DNA of 20,380 nucleotides from Planctomycetota bacterium (GTDB lineage Bacteria > Planctomycetota > Planctomycetia > Pirellulales > Lacipirellulaceae), in contig JAKEIB010000074.1 of assembly GCA_022614705.1 (NCBI GenBank), positions 1 to 20,380 on the forward strand. The letters run 5' to 3'. Of this stretch, positions 1 to 6,810 are shown in pieces. The translations under genes and the position numbers were made by a program. How positions within the stretch are numbered: position 1 is the stretch's first letter; each line of letters begins with the position of its first letter. The notes below the pieces were generated by a model that worked only from the letters and a program-made list of their open reading frames with translations, was not told the origin of the DNA and made no database searches.

Positions 1-274
1 ACACGTCGAATAGGCGCCTACGCTCATGGCGCGCGCCTTGTCCCATGATATTATGTACTTGTCCAGGCCAATGTTGCAGATTTATTGCGATGGGCCATAG
101 CAGACTATCGGCTACCCTCGTCCCAGGAAAAAATGTATCTGTTCCTCGGCCGAGACATTGATGCATTTTCTGTTTCGCCACAGGTGAGATCAGCGCCATC
201 AAAGCCATGGTGGCAGATTTGGTGATGATGCACATGTCAAATGAACGGGAATCCAATTCGTCAAGAATTCAACT
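1..274. other. Left-edge stretch with no supportable gene
   Basis: No reading frame here resembles a protein I recognise. The plus frames are short and stop-interrupted. A minus frame starting near 233 stays open to the left edge, but its translation has no recognisable domain. The base composition looks visibly more AT-rich than the genes to the right, which could mean decayed or transferred DNA. I see no repeat or RNA gene in it. Confidence 0.4.
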
Positions 275-526
275 ATGAAAAGCATTGATCTATCGGAAGT
301 TTCTGCATTGGCGTCTTATGTGCAAGGAGCTGATCCGGAGCCATTGTTTCTGACCCAGAACGGGCGAACCGTCGCGGCGGTGGTTCCTACGGACGATGAA
401 AATGCGGAAAGCCTGCTTATTAGTGTGGATCCGCAATTTCAAGCAATCCTAGAGCGTTCCCAACACAGATTGGAACGCGAAGGGCCCATTTCCAGTGCCG
501 AGGTGCGCAAGCGACTCGGGATTTAA
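275..526 (+). CDS. Phd/YefM-type antitoxin, apparently without a toxin partner
   Basis: This 83-residue protein looks like a Phd/YefM-family antitoxin, which normally binds its own promoter and neutralises a cognate toxin. The N-terminal half has the family pattern: a short helix region (LSEVSALASYV), then FLTQNGRTVAAVVP, matching the usual 'T.NG.pvAvl' strand pair. The C-terminal half (AILERSQHRLEREGPISSAEVRKRLGI) is the charged tail that contacts toxins in this family. The ATG has no clear Shine-Dalgarno sequence. Only 36 bases separate its stop from the convergent end of cysI, so no toxin gene can follow, and none is visible upstream. It may be an orphan antitoxin or a remnant of a module whose toxin lies left of the window. 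Family call fairly sure; function inferred. Confidence 0.7.
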   Translation: MKSIDLSEVSALASYVQGADPEPLFLTQNGRTVAAVVPTDDENAESLLISVDPQFQAILERSQHRLEREGPISSAEVRKRLGI

Positions 527-562
527 GCGCATAACGCGTTGCCGCGACGAGCAGCGAGCCTA

Positions 563-2365
563 TTATGAATCCCCGTTGCGCGGCGCATCGCAGTGCGCCA
601 GCAGGGCGTCTTTACCGAGGCGGTGGCAGAAGTCGCCGAACGCCTCGCCATTCTGGCGGGCGTCCTTGAAGTATCGTAGCACGGGGGCGAGTGTAGGCAC
701 CACGTCGCGGGATGGCACCAGGTCTTTATAGATGAAATTGAGCCGGTCGCCGAGCACGTGGCCGCCGAGGAAGATCGTGTATTTGTCCTTCGTCTTGCCC
801 ACCAGGCCGATGTCGGAATTGTACGGCCGGGCGCAGCCGTTGGGGCAGCCGGTCATGCGCGTGGTGAAGACTTCGTTTTCGAGACCGAGCTTTTGCAATT
901 CGATTTCGAGCTCGTCGATTATGCTGGGCAGGATGCGTTCGCTCTCCGTCACCGCGAGACCACAAGTCGGAAGCGCGGGGCAGGCCATCGACCAGCGGCG
1001 AACGGTCGAATAGTCCTCACTGAGCAGCACGTTGTGCCGGCGTAGGATTTCTTCTATGCGGCTACGATCTTCGGGCGCGATGTCGCAGAAAATGATGCTT
1101 TGCTGCGGCGTGAGCCGCAGCGGCGGGCGCGTCGTAGTGCAGATTTCGCGCAGCGCCGTTTTGAGCCGCATTGTTTCTGTGTCTTTGATGCGGCCGTTTT
1201 CGATATTCAGGCCGTAGAACCAGCGACCGTCGCCTTGTTCGTGCCAGCCCATGCCGTCGTTGAAGCCATGGACACCAACCGGCCGCGGCGCTTCCACGGC
1301 TTCGCCGAAGTACTCTTCCACTTTCGCCCGGAAACGATCCAGACCCCAATCGTGAATGAGGTACTTCATGCGGGCGATCTTGCGGTCGGCCCGGTTGCCG
1401 AAGTCGCGCTGTACCTTTACGATCGCGACGCACAAATCGACCACTCGGTCCGCTTCGACATAGCACATCGGCTGCGCGACGGCCGGGAACGTTTTCTTCG
1501 CGCTCGGTGTGACGCCGAAGCCGCCGCCCACCAGCACGTTGTAGCCCACGACGTTCCAATCCTCGCAAATTGCCAGCAGGCCGATGTCGTTGGCGTACAC
1601 GTCGACGCTGTTGTCGCCAGGCAGGCCAATGGCGATCTTGAACTTTCGCGGCAAATAAGTCTTGCCGTAAATCGGCTCGACCGGGTCGTCGCCCGGCGTC
1701 GCGGGTCCCGCGAACGATTCGGGCGGCAGTCCCACTTCGCCCACATCAACGCTTTCGCCCGTTTCGCCGTTGCTGAGCCAAATTTGGTGGTAGGCGCGCG
1801 TGCGCGGGTTGAGCTGCTTCACGATCTCGCCCGCAAGTTCGTACATCTGCTCATGAACCGGGTCGCCGTTGTACGGGCACGGCGAGCACATGACGTTGCG
1901 TTTCACGTCGCCGCACGCCGCCAGCGTGGAGAGCTGCACTTCGTTGATGCGCTGAATGACGTGCTTGAGATTCTTTTTCAGCACACCGTGCAACTGCAGG
2001 CCTTGCCGCGTGGTGATGCGGAGCGTGGTGTTGCCGACCTCGTCGCACAGGGCGAGCTCCGCCAGAAGTTGGTCGCTCGTGAGCCGGCCGCCGGGGATGG
2101 CCGAGCGAACCATGAAGCTGTAAAACTTGGCCTTGGCTGGCCCGTCAGCGCGGGCCTCGGCACGCCGCTCGCGGTCGTCCTGCTGATAGGTGCCATGATG
2201 CTTGAGAAGCTGCGTGCTGCCCTTGCTGACGAACTCGTTGCCGTCGACCAATTCCTGCGCGATCGTGCCGCGCAGATAATTGCTGTCCGCCTTGACGATT
2301 TCGACGGGACTGAGCTTCTCAGACGTTTCCTTCTCAGAAGTTTCGCTTTCGAGCGTATCGGCCAT
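563..2365 (-). CDS. cysI: Assimilatory sulfite reductase, siroheme/[4Fe-4S] hemoprotein subunit
   Basis: CysI reduces sulfite to sulfide with six electrons in cysteine biosynthesis, in the cytoplasm. The 600-residue protein matches the CysI layout from end to end. Near the N-terminus it has SNYLRGTIAQEL and HHGTYQQDDR, then RLTSDQLL and ITTRQGLQLHGVLKKN, then RTRAYHQIWL and YLPRKFKIAI. The cluster ligands are two cysteine pairs, C462-x5-C468 (ACPALPTCG) and C507-x3-C511 (TGCPNGC). This spacing is identical to that in E. coli CysI (434/440/479/483). No cysJ flavoprotein or other sulfur gene is adjacent, so the electron donor could be a CysJ elsewhere or ferredoxin. The ATG at 2365 has only a weak Shine-Dalgarno (GGTAAAG). 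A promoter with an overlapping palindrome lies upstream. Confidence 0.93.
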   Translation of the reverse strand: MADTLESETSEKETSEKLSPVEIVKADSNYLRGTIAQELVDGNEFVSKGSTQLLKHHGTYQQDDRERRAEARADGPAKAKFYSFMVRSAIPGGRLTSDQLLAELALCDEVGNTTLRITTRQGLQLHGVLKKNLKHVIQRINEVQLSTLAACGDVKRNVMCSPCPYNGDPVHEQMYELAGEIVKQLNPRTRAYHQIWLSNGETGESVDVGEVGLPPESFAGPATPGDDPVEPIYGKTYLPRKFKIAIGLPGDNSVDVYANDIGLLAICEDWNVVGYNVLVGGGFGVTPSAKKTFPAVAQPMCYVEADRVVDLCVAIVKVQRDFGNRADRKIARMKYLIHDWGLDRFRAKVEEYFGEAVEAPRPVGVHGFNDGMGWHEQGDGRWFYGLNIENGRIKDTETMRLKTALREICTTTRPPLRLTPQQSIIFCDIAPEDRSRIEEILRRHNVLLSEDYSTVRRWSMACPALPTCGLAVTESERILPSIIDELEIELQKLGLENEVFTTRMTGCPNGCARPYNSDIGLVGKTKDKYTIFLGGHVLGDRLNFIYKDLVPSRDVVPTLAPVLRYFKDARQNGEAFGDFCHRLGKDALLAHCDAPRNGDS

Positions 2366-2404
2366 TTATCTTTACCAAATCGCTAAACATTACCCAAATT
2401 AAAT

Positions 2405-2446
2405 ATTCCTATGCGAATCATACATAGAAATCCATCGAACGGCCAA
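2405..2446 (-). promoter_or_regulatory. Predicted cysI promoter with overlapping palindromic operator
   Basis: On the minus strand TTGGCC (2446-2441), an 18-bp spacer and TATGAT (2422-2417) form a sigma70-like promoter. The predicted start is near 2410, about 45 bases before the cysI ATG. The -10 box sits at the centre of an imperfect palindrome, ATTCCTATG (2405-2413), 9-bp spacer, CATAGAAAT (2423-2431), whose arms match at 8 of 9 positions. A dimeric regulator bound there would block the promoter. The regulator is unknown; an Rrf2-type sulfur or Fe-S sensor is one possibility by analogy only. Confidence 0.45.
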
Positions 2447-2453
2447 GGTTGTT

Positions 2454-2647
2454 CGGGATAGGGGCTGGGGACGGGGGGCATGGGACTGAAGGAGTAATTC
2501 GGCGTACTTTTCTCAGAAGACACGTCTTGATGAGATGTTGTTCCCTCTAACATAGACTCGCTTCGTCAGAACCGACTGTTGCCCGTTAACACACGAGAAG
2601 CCGCCTTGCCCCCAGCCCCTAGTGCCCAGTCTCGTGTCCCCCTTCGG
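2454..2647. repeat. Inverted arms of degenerate 7-bp units flanking the pgpA start
   Basis: The left arm (2454-2488) reads as heptads CGGGATA, GGGGCTG, GGGACGG, GGGGCAT, GGGACTG. The right arm (about 2606-2647) has AG dinucleotides at 2614, 2621 and 2628, that is, the same 7-bp step in the opposite orientation. TAGGGGCTGGGG (2459-2470) is the exact reverse complement of 2610-2621. The arms are 140 bp apart, further than in the two other heptad loci of this window, so they may be two half-elements. The right arm is translated as residues 10-23 of the long form of PgpA. Confidence 0.6.
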
Positions 2648-3142
2648 CAACGCTTGGCGGTATGCCTGGCAACCGGCTTGGGAGTGTGCCACCTTGTTCC
2701 GGCGCCAGGGACAGTCGGCACTGCGCTATTCGGCCTTCCGCTGGCATGGGCCGTAGGCCAGTTACCGGGCATGGGGTGGCAGCTGTTGGCCATCGCTGTC
2801 GCGTTCTTTGCCGGCGTTCCGCTGACGACCGCCGCGAATCGAGCCCTGGGGGTCGCTAAGGACCATCAGGCCATCGTGTGGGATGAAATCGCCTCAATGC
2901 CGGTGGTGTTCCTCCTCGTCCCGCTGACTAATTGGAAGATCGCGATTATCGGCTTCGCGTTGCACCGATTCTTCGACATCCTCAAGCCACCCCCCGCTCG
3001 ACAGCTGGAACGGCTGCCGGAAGGACTGGGAATCATGGCCGATGATTTGATGGCGGCTATCTATGGCGGCGTGGTGCTTGGATTACTGTCTTGGCTCGAC
3101 GGGCAGGCCGGCTGGGGGTTGCTCGCGGTGATTGGCGGCTGA
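2579..3142 (+). CDS. pgpA: Phosphatidylglycerophosphatase A
   Basis: PgpA removes the phosphate from phosphatidylglycerophosphate to make phosphatidylglycerol, at the inner membrane. Family landmarks are in order: ATGLG...PAPGTVG (31-47), AIVWDE (98-103, catalytic acidic region), FFDILKPPP (131-139) and GIMADD (151-156). Hydrophobic segments lie between them (about 65-85, 105-130, 160-185). The length of 187 is slightly above the family norm because of the N-terminus. The start is uncertain: every early in-frame start is TTG. TTG 2579 has no Shine-Dalgarno, while TTG 2606 is preceded by GAGAAG at 5 bases. Residues 10-23 (LPPAPSAQSRVPL) are encoded by a heptad repeat arm and are absent from typical PgpA. 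The folD promoter begins at its stop codon. Confidence 0.9.
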   Translation: MPVNTREAALPPAPSAQSRVPLRQRLAVCLATGLGVCHLVPAPGTVGTALFGLPLAWAVGQLPGMGWQLLAIAVAFFAGVPLTTAANRALGVAKDHQAIVWDEIASMPVVFLLVPLTNWKIAIIGFALHRFFDILKPPPARQLERLPEGLGIMADDLMAAIYGGVVLGLLSWLDGQAGWGLLAVIGG

Positions 3143-3167
3143 CACCTTTCGGCGCACGGGCTAGAAT
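3139..3167 (+). promoter_or_regulatory. Predicted folD promoter overlapping the pgpA stop
   Basis: CTGACA (3139-3144), a 17-bp spacer and TAGAAT (3162-3167) match the sigma70 consensus at 5/6 and 5/6. Transcription would start near 3174, leaving a leader of about 100 bases before folD. The -35 box shares bases with the pgpA TGA. A small inverted repeat, CGCTTG/CAAGCG, lies in the leader around 3180-3201. Confidence 0.55.
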
Positions 3168-3272
3168 CTGTTTGCGAATGCGCTTGGCTAAACCGCAAGC
3201 GGATGGATTGCTTCTGTCGGCGAATTGACCTCGCAATTTGTCCAATTCTCGACTCTCACTCCGTGATCCCGC

Positions 3273-4136
3273 ATGACGGCCCAAATCCTCGACGGCAAAC
3301 AACTTGCCCAGCAGATTCGGTCCGAGCTTGCCGAGGAAATTGTCGAGTTCATCCAGAACAACGGCGTCGTGCCCTGTTTGGCGGCCGTGCTGGTGGGCGA
3401 CGACCCGGCCAGCGAGGTGTATGTCCGCAACAAGCGCCGAGCGTGCGAGGCCGTGGGAATCGATAGCCAGTTGCATCGGCTGGACGCGAGCGTGCCGTCC
3501 GAGGAGCTGCTGAAGCTCGTCGCCAAGTTGAACAAGGACCAGGCCGTTCACGGCATTCTGGTCCAGTTGCCGCTGCCTCGACAGATCGATTCCAGCCGCG
3601 TGCTGATTGCGATAAACCCGGCCAAAGACGTCGACGCGTTTCATCCCGAAAACGTGGGCCGGCTGGTGCAGGGCCGGCCGCGATTCTTGCCGTGCACACC
3701 GCAAAGCGTTCAGCAATTGCTCGTGCGCAGTGGCATCGAGATCGCCGGAAGGCACGTCGTCATTCTCGGTCGCAGCGACATCGTCGGTCGGCCACTCTCG
3801 ATCATGCTCTCACAACGCGGCCCGGGCGGCGACGCCACGGTCACGCTTTGCCATAGCCGCACACCCGATCTGGCGGCCGTTACTAGGACGGCCGACATTT
3901 TGGTCGTCGCGATCGGCCGGCCGAAGTTCGTCTCAGCCGACATGGTGAAACCGGGAGCGGTCGTTGTGGACGTTGGCATCAATCGCACGGACGACGGCGT
4001 GGTGGGCGACGTCGATTTCGACGCTGTCCGCGAAGTGGCCGGCGCCATCACACCCGTCCCCGGCGGCATCGGACCGCTGACGATCGCCATGCTGCTGAAA
4101 AACACGCTTTCCGCGGCCGAGTCGCTGGAAAAGTGA
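3273..4136 (+). CDS. folD: Bifunctional methylene-THF dehydrogenase / methenyl-THF cyclohydrolase
   Basis: FolD interconverts 5,10-methylene-, 5,10-methenyl- and 10-formyl-tetrahydrofolate in the cytoplasm, supplying one-carbon units for purines and formyl-methionine. The 287 residues fit the family length. Visible motifs are YVRNKRRACE with catalytic Lys54, GILVQLPLP, KDVDAFHPENVGRL (usually KDVDGFHP), the NADP-site segment ILGRSDIVGRPLSIML, and the C-terminal TPVPGGIGPLTIAMLLKNT. The ATG at 3273 aligns with the start of other FolD proteins (MTAQILDGKQLA). There is no good Shine-Dalgarno. It probably has its own promoter at 3139-3167 and ends just before a strong hairpin at 4148. Confidence 0.96.
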   Translation: MTAQILDGKQLAQQIRSELAEEIVEFIQNNGVVPCLAAVLVGDDPASEVYVRNKRRACEAVGIDSQLHRLDASVPSEELLKLVAKLNKDQAVHGILVQLPLPRQIDSSRVLIAINPAKDVDAFHPENVGRLVQGRPRFLPCTPQSVQQLLVRSGIEIAGRHVVILGRSDIVGRPLSIMLSQRGPGGDATVTLCHSRTPDLAAVTRTADILVVAIGRPKFVSADMVKPGAVVVDVGINRTDDGVVGDVDFDAVREVAGAITPVPGGIGPLTIAMLLKNTLSAAESLEK

Positions 4137-4147
4137 CGTATCTGTAG

Positions 4148-4168
4148 TCCTCTCGCTCCGCGAGAGGA
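4148..4168. terminator. 9-bp perfect hairpin after folD (terminator or REP-like unit)
   Basis: TCCTCTCGC (4148-4156), loop TCC, GCGAGAGGA (4160-4168) is a perfect stem starting 11 bases after the folD stop. There is no U-tract, only GAAATTG, so classical intrinsic termination is doubtful. It looks like a mobile or repetitive palindrome used at a gene end. Confidence 0.5.
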
Positions 4169-4210
4169 AATTGCGCCCCGCGGAGCAAGACACCCACGCT
4201 AACCGCGGAG

Positions 4211-4239
4211 TTTGCTTTCCCCACCGGGAATGTTATCCT
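4211..4239 (+). promoter_or_regulatory. Candidate promoter for the PhnD-like gene
   Basis: TTTGCT (4211-4216), 17 bp and TATCCT (4234-4239) are a weak sigma70-like pair, with the -10 matching at 4/6. The predicted start, near 4246, is about 75 bases before the ATG at 4320. Confidence 0.28.
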
Positions 4240-4319
4240 AACTGTTTGCCCCTGCTCGAGGAGGGACGCCTTTCACGGCCAAACGCCTTCCGCCGATCGA
4301 GTTTTGGAGGTCCTGATCG

Positions 4320-5378
4320 ATGAGTGAGCCCAGACCAGCTCTGTCGCTACGCCGCGTCTTGATGGTTGTCTTGCCGGTGGGAATTCTCGGCTTCGGCGCG
4401 TATCTGTGGTCCAAAACGCTTGTTCCGGCAGCCCAGCAGGAGATGACCACCGACGTGTTGGCCCGAATGTTTACGTCGGATGCCGCGTTGTCGGACACTT
4501 CGGTGAGTTTACCGGATAAGGATGGCGACATGGTCGCCGACCCGCCGACCGACGCGTCGAAGATTATTGATCCGGAAGTGTTGGTGTTCTCGTACGTGGC
4601 CAGCGAGGAGGAGAGCGCCCCGGAAGAGGCCTGGACGGAGCTACTGAAGGCGCTTAGTGAGAAAACGGGGCACGAGGTGAAGTTCGTGAAGTTTGAGGCC
4701 GTCGACGAACAGCTCGACGCATTGCAGAAGGGCGAGTTGCACGTCGCCGGACTGAATACGGGCATCGTTCCCCCCGCCGTCCAGCGAAACGGCTTTGTGC
4801 CGATTTGCACGCTCGGTCACGAGGACGGCACCTTCGGCTACACGATGCAGTTTCTCGTCCCGGCCGATAGCCCCATCAAAAAGCTGGGCGACGTCAAAGG
4901 GCATAAGGTCACTTTTACCCGCTTGGATTCGAACTCCGGCTGCAAGGCTCCGTTGGTGCTGCTCAAGGATGAACATAATTTGCTTCCAGAGCGGGATTAC
5001 GATTGGGGATTTTCGCAGGGTCACGTGGATTCGATCAAACACATCGCCGCGAATGAGTTCGAGGTGGCGCCGGTCGCCAGCGACGTGTTGGCGCGGATGG
5101 TGGAAAAGGGCGAAGTCGAAAAGGCCGCTTATCGCTCGATCTATGAGTCCGAGCGATTTCCACCCGCGACAATCGGCGTGGCCTACAATCTGAAGCCCGA
5201 GCTGCGCGACACGATTAAGACAACCCTGCTCGAGTTCAACTGGGACGGCACGGGCTTAGAGAAGGAATTCGGTCCCGAAGTCGTGAAATTCGTACCGGTA
5301 AACTACAAAAACGATTGGGCCAACATTCGCCGCATCGATCAGGTCATCTCGCAGGCGCGTTCGCGCAAGGCCATTTGA
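4320..5378 (+). CDS. PhnD-type phosphate/phosphonate ABC transporter substrate-binding protein
   Basis: This 352-residue protein belongs to the PhnD/PtxB substrate-binding family, which captures phosphonates, phosphite or related oxyanions outside the cytoplasmic membrane. A single hydrophobic stretch at about 13-30 (VLMVVLPVGILGFGAYLW) after RR acts as an uncleaved anchor or signal. The binding-protein fold follows: VLVFSYVASEE, LSEKTGHEVKFVKF, GELHVAGLNTG, TMQFLVPADSPIKKLGDVKG, and VTFTRLDSNSGCKAP, the usual ligand-loop region. GGAGG at 4306-4310, nine bases before ATG 4320, fixes the start. No ATPase or permease gene is next to it, which is unusual. It may work with a distant transporter or as a sensor. 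Ligand unknown. Confidence 0.82.
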   Translation: MSEPRPALSLRRVLMVVLPVGILGFGAYLWSKTLVPAAQQEMTTDVLARMFTSDAALSDTSVSLPDKDGDMVADPPTDASKIIDPEVLVFSYVASEEESAPEEAWTELLKALSEKTGHEVKFVKFEAVDEQLDALQKGELHVAGLNTGIVPPAVQRNGFVPICTLGHEDGTFGYTMQFLVPADSPIKKLGDVKGHKVTFTRLDSNSGCKAPLVLLKDEHNLLPERDYDWGFSQGHVDSIKHIAANEFEVAPVASDVLARMVEKGEVEKAAYRSIYESERFPPATIGVAYNLKPELRDTIKTTLLEFNWDGTGLEKEFGPEVVKFVPVNYKNDWANIRRIDQVISQARSRKAI

Positions 5379-5392
5379 GTCGGCTCATAGAT

Positions 5393-5449
5393 CGTAGCTG
5401 AAGTCACAAGACTTCAGTCGACAGTTGAATTCCCGCGAATCCAGCTACG
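5393..5449. terminator. Nested hairpins between convergent genes (bidirectional terminator or repeat)
   Basis: CTGAAGTC (5398-5405), loop ACAA and GACTTCAG (5410-5417) form a perfect 8-bp stem. A second exact pair, CGTAGCTG (5393-5400) and CAGCTACG (5442-5449), encloses it and shares three bases, so the two folds compete. The block fills the gap between the convergent PhnD-like and RNA methyltransferase genes. The bounding CGTAGCTG ends suggest a repeat unit rather than a simple terminator. Confidence 0.5.
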
Positions 5450-5466
5450 TTGTCGCGAAATCCCAG

Positions 5467-6273
5467 TTAGTGACCGCGCTGCCGTATTGCTTCGTAAAAC
5501 AACACGGCCGCCGTGGTCGACACGTTGAGGCTATCTGCCGTCCCGTGCATCGGTATCCGCACAGGCATGATCTCCGCGCCGCGCCAACCATCGCTCAACC
5601 CATCGGCTTCGCTGCCCAGCACGACCGCCACGCCGCCGCAGAGGTCGACCTCGGTATACGACCGAGTCGCATCCGGCCGGGCGGCGACAATCGATAAGCC
5701 GAGCGATTGCAGCCACGCGAGTGTTGCAGCGCTCGTTGCCTCGCATATATTTTCGCGAAACACCGTGCCCATGCTCGCGCGGATTATGTTTGGGTTGTAA
5801 AGATCTGTGCGCGCGTCGGCCACGATTACTGCGTCGACGCCGGCCGCGTCGGCGCTACGCAGGATTGCTCCGAGATTCCCCGGCTTTTCGATGCCTTCCA
5901 ACACGGCCACCAGCGGCCGCGGCGGCAATTGCAAATCGCCTAACCCACGTCGCGGCGTCGCGGCGATCGCGATGACGCCGTCGAGCCGGTCGCCGAATGC
6001 CAGCTTGGCGTACACGTCCGGCGTAACAAAGAATGCCTCCACGTCGGCCAACTGAATCGCATCGACGGCCATTCCGCCTTCTGACGTGTCGCAAAGTTCG
6101 GTGCAAATAAACGCCTCTTTGCACTGAATACCCGCGGCAATCGCTCGCACAACTTCGCGCGCCCCGTCGATGATGAACCGCTGCTGGCGCTTGCGTTCGC
6201 GCCCAGTCCGCAGTCGCGCAGCATCTTTTATTCGCGGATTCTGTCGACTCGTGATGCGGAGCGGTTCGGTCAT
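5467..6273 (-). CDS. SpoU/TrmH-family RNA 2'-O-methyltransferase
   Basis: Enzymes of this SPOUT family transfer a methyl group from SAM to a ribose 2'-hydroxyl in rRNA or tRNA. All three family motifs are present: motif 1 EKPGNLGAILRSADAAG (129-145, with Asn133 and Arg139), motif 2 VVLGSEADGLS (217-227) and motif 3 IPMHGTADSLNVSTTAAV (240-257), which forms the trefoil-knot SAM site. The N-terminal ~100 residues (ITSRQNPRIKDAARLR...RFIIDGAREV) resemble the substrate-binding domain of RlmB-like rRNA methyltransferases. ATG 6282 is also possible and adds three residues. I chose ATG 6273 because the predicted transcript starts at about 6274. Which nucleotide it modifies cannot be told from sequence alone. 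Confidence 0.88.
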   Translation of the reverse strand: MTEPLRITSRQNPRIKDAARLRTGRERKRQQRFIIDGAREVVRAIAAGIQCKEAFICTELCDTSEGGMAVDAIQLADVEAFFVTPDVYAKLAFGDRLDGVIAIAATPRRGLGDLQLPPRPLVAVLEGIEKPGNLGAILRSADAAGVDAVIVADARTDLYNPNIIRASMGTVFRENICEATSAATLAWLQSLGLSIVAARPDATRSYTEVDLCGGVAVVLGSEADGLSDGWRGAEIMPVRIPMHGTADSLNVSTTAAVLFYEAIRQRGH

Positions 6274-6280
6274 GTTTTTC

Positions 6281-6310
6281 ATGATCGGATGCAGCGACCC
6301 ATAGTGTCAA
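6281..6310 (-). promoter_or_regulatory. Predicted promoter of the RNA methyltransferase gene, near-leaderless
   Basis: On the minus strand a perfect TTGACA (6310-6305) is followed by an 18-bp spacer and GATCAT (6286-6281, 4/6). The predicted start is near 6274, one base before the ATG at 6273. No Shine-Dalgarno is present. Confidence 0.42.
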
Positions 6311-6334
6311 CTTGCCGGAAGAACGGATCATCCG

Positions 6335-6363
6335 TTGGAACCACCGATAATTGCTGCTATATT
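6335..6363 (+). promoter_or_regulatory. Predicted leaderless promoter of the gamma-glutamylcyclotransferase-like gene
   Basis: TTGGAA (6335-6340), a 17-bp spacer and TATATT (6358-6363, 5/6) place the predicted start exactly on the A of ATG 6370. Six bases (CCGCTC) separate the -10 box from the ATG, and there is no room for a ribosome-binding site. Confidence 0.6.
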
Positions 6364-6369
6364 CCGCTC

Positions 6370-6804
6370 ATGCACGTCTTCACCTACGGCACGCTGATGT
6401 TTCCCGAAGTCTGGCAAACCGTCGTTGGGCGACAATTCGCGGCGGTCGAGGGCACGGCATCGGGATTCGCAATTTACCGGGTGGAAGGCGCCGTTTTTCC
6501 CGGCATCGTGGTGGCCAGCGAGAGGGACGTCGTGCGCGGCGTCGTGTATCTCGACGTCGATCACGCTTCGGTCGCCCGGCTCGATTTATTCGAAGACGAA
6601 TTTTACGAACGGCAAACGCTGTGGATCGATTGCGCCGACGGCGAGCGGCGGGCTGCCGACGCATATGTCGTGCCACCCGCAAATCAGAACGTGCTGACTC
6701 AGGAACCTTGGCAGCGCGCGGCCTTCATCGCCAGCGGCGGGCTGGAACAATTCATCCGGCGCTTTCAGGGATTCGCGCGCGTGGAGCGTGCGGCGGATCA
6801 ATAG
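6370..6804 (+). CDS. Gamma-glutamylcyclotransferase / AIG2-like family protein
   Basis: This 144-residue cytoplasmic protein has the AIG2/GGCT fold. That family includes enzymes that cyclise gamma-glutamyl groups to 5-oxoproline, and others of unknown substrate. The substrate loop VFTYGTLM lies at residues 3-10. The family's conserved acidic segment, LDLFEDEFYERQ, is at 71-82, with Glu75 the probable catalytic acid. GVVYLDVD (57-64) is the strand before it. The frame is open upstream to 6289, but ATG 6370 puts YGTL at the usual distance from the start and matches the leaderless promoter. Its stop is 6 bases from the convergent apbE stop. Family sure, reaction not. Confidence 0.83.
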   Translation: MHVFTYGTLMFPEVWQTVVGRQFAAVEGTASGFAIYRVEGAVFPGIVVASERDVVRGVVYLDVDHASVARLDLFEDEFYERQTLWIDCADGERRAADAYVVPPANQNVLTQEPWQRAAFIASGGLEQFIRRFQGFARVERAADQ

Positions 6805-6810
6805 CGAACG

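Noticed and set aside
495..731. Possible toxin partner of the antitoxin
   Set aside because: The short frame overlaps the antitoxin in another register and then the 3' end of cysI. Its translation resembles no toxin family.
1100..2386. 428-residue open frame on the plus strand
   Set aside because: It lies antisense to cysI, is rich in Arg/Ala/His from mirrored codons and has no recognisable domain. The cysI frame carries every expected motif.
2527..2558. Promoter for pgpA (TTGATG with TAGACT)
   Set aside because: The spacer would be 20 bp and the -10 match is weak.
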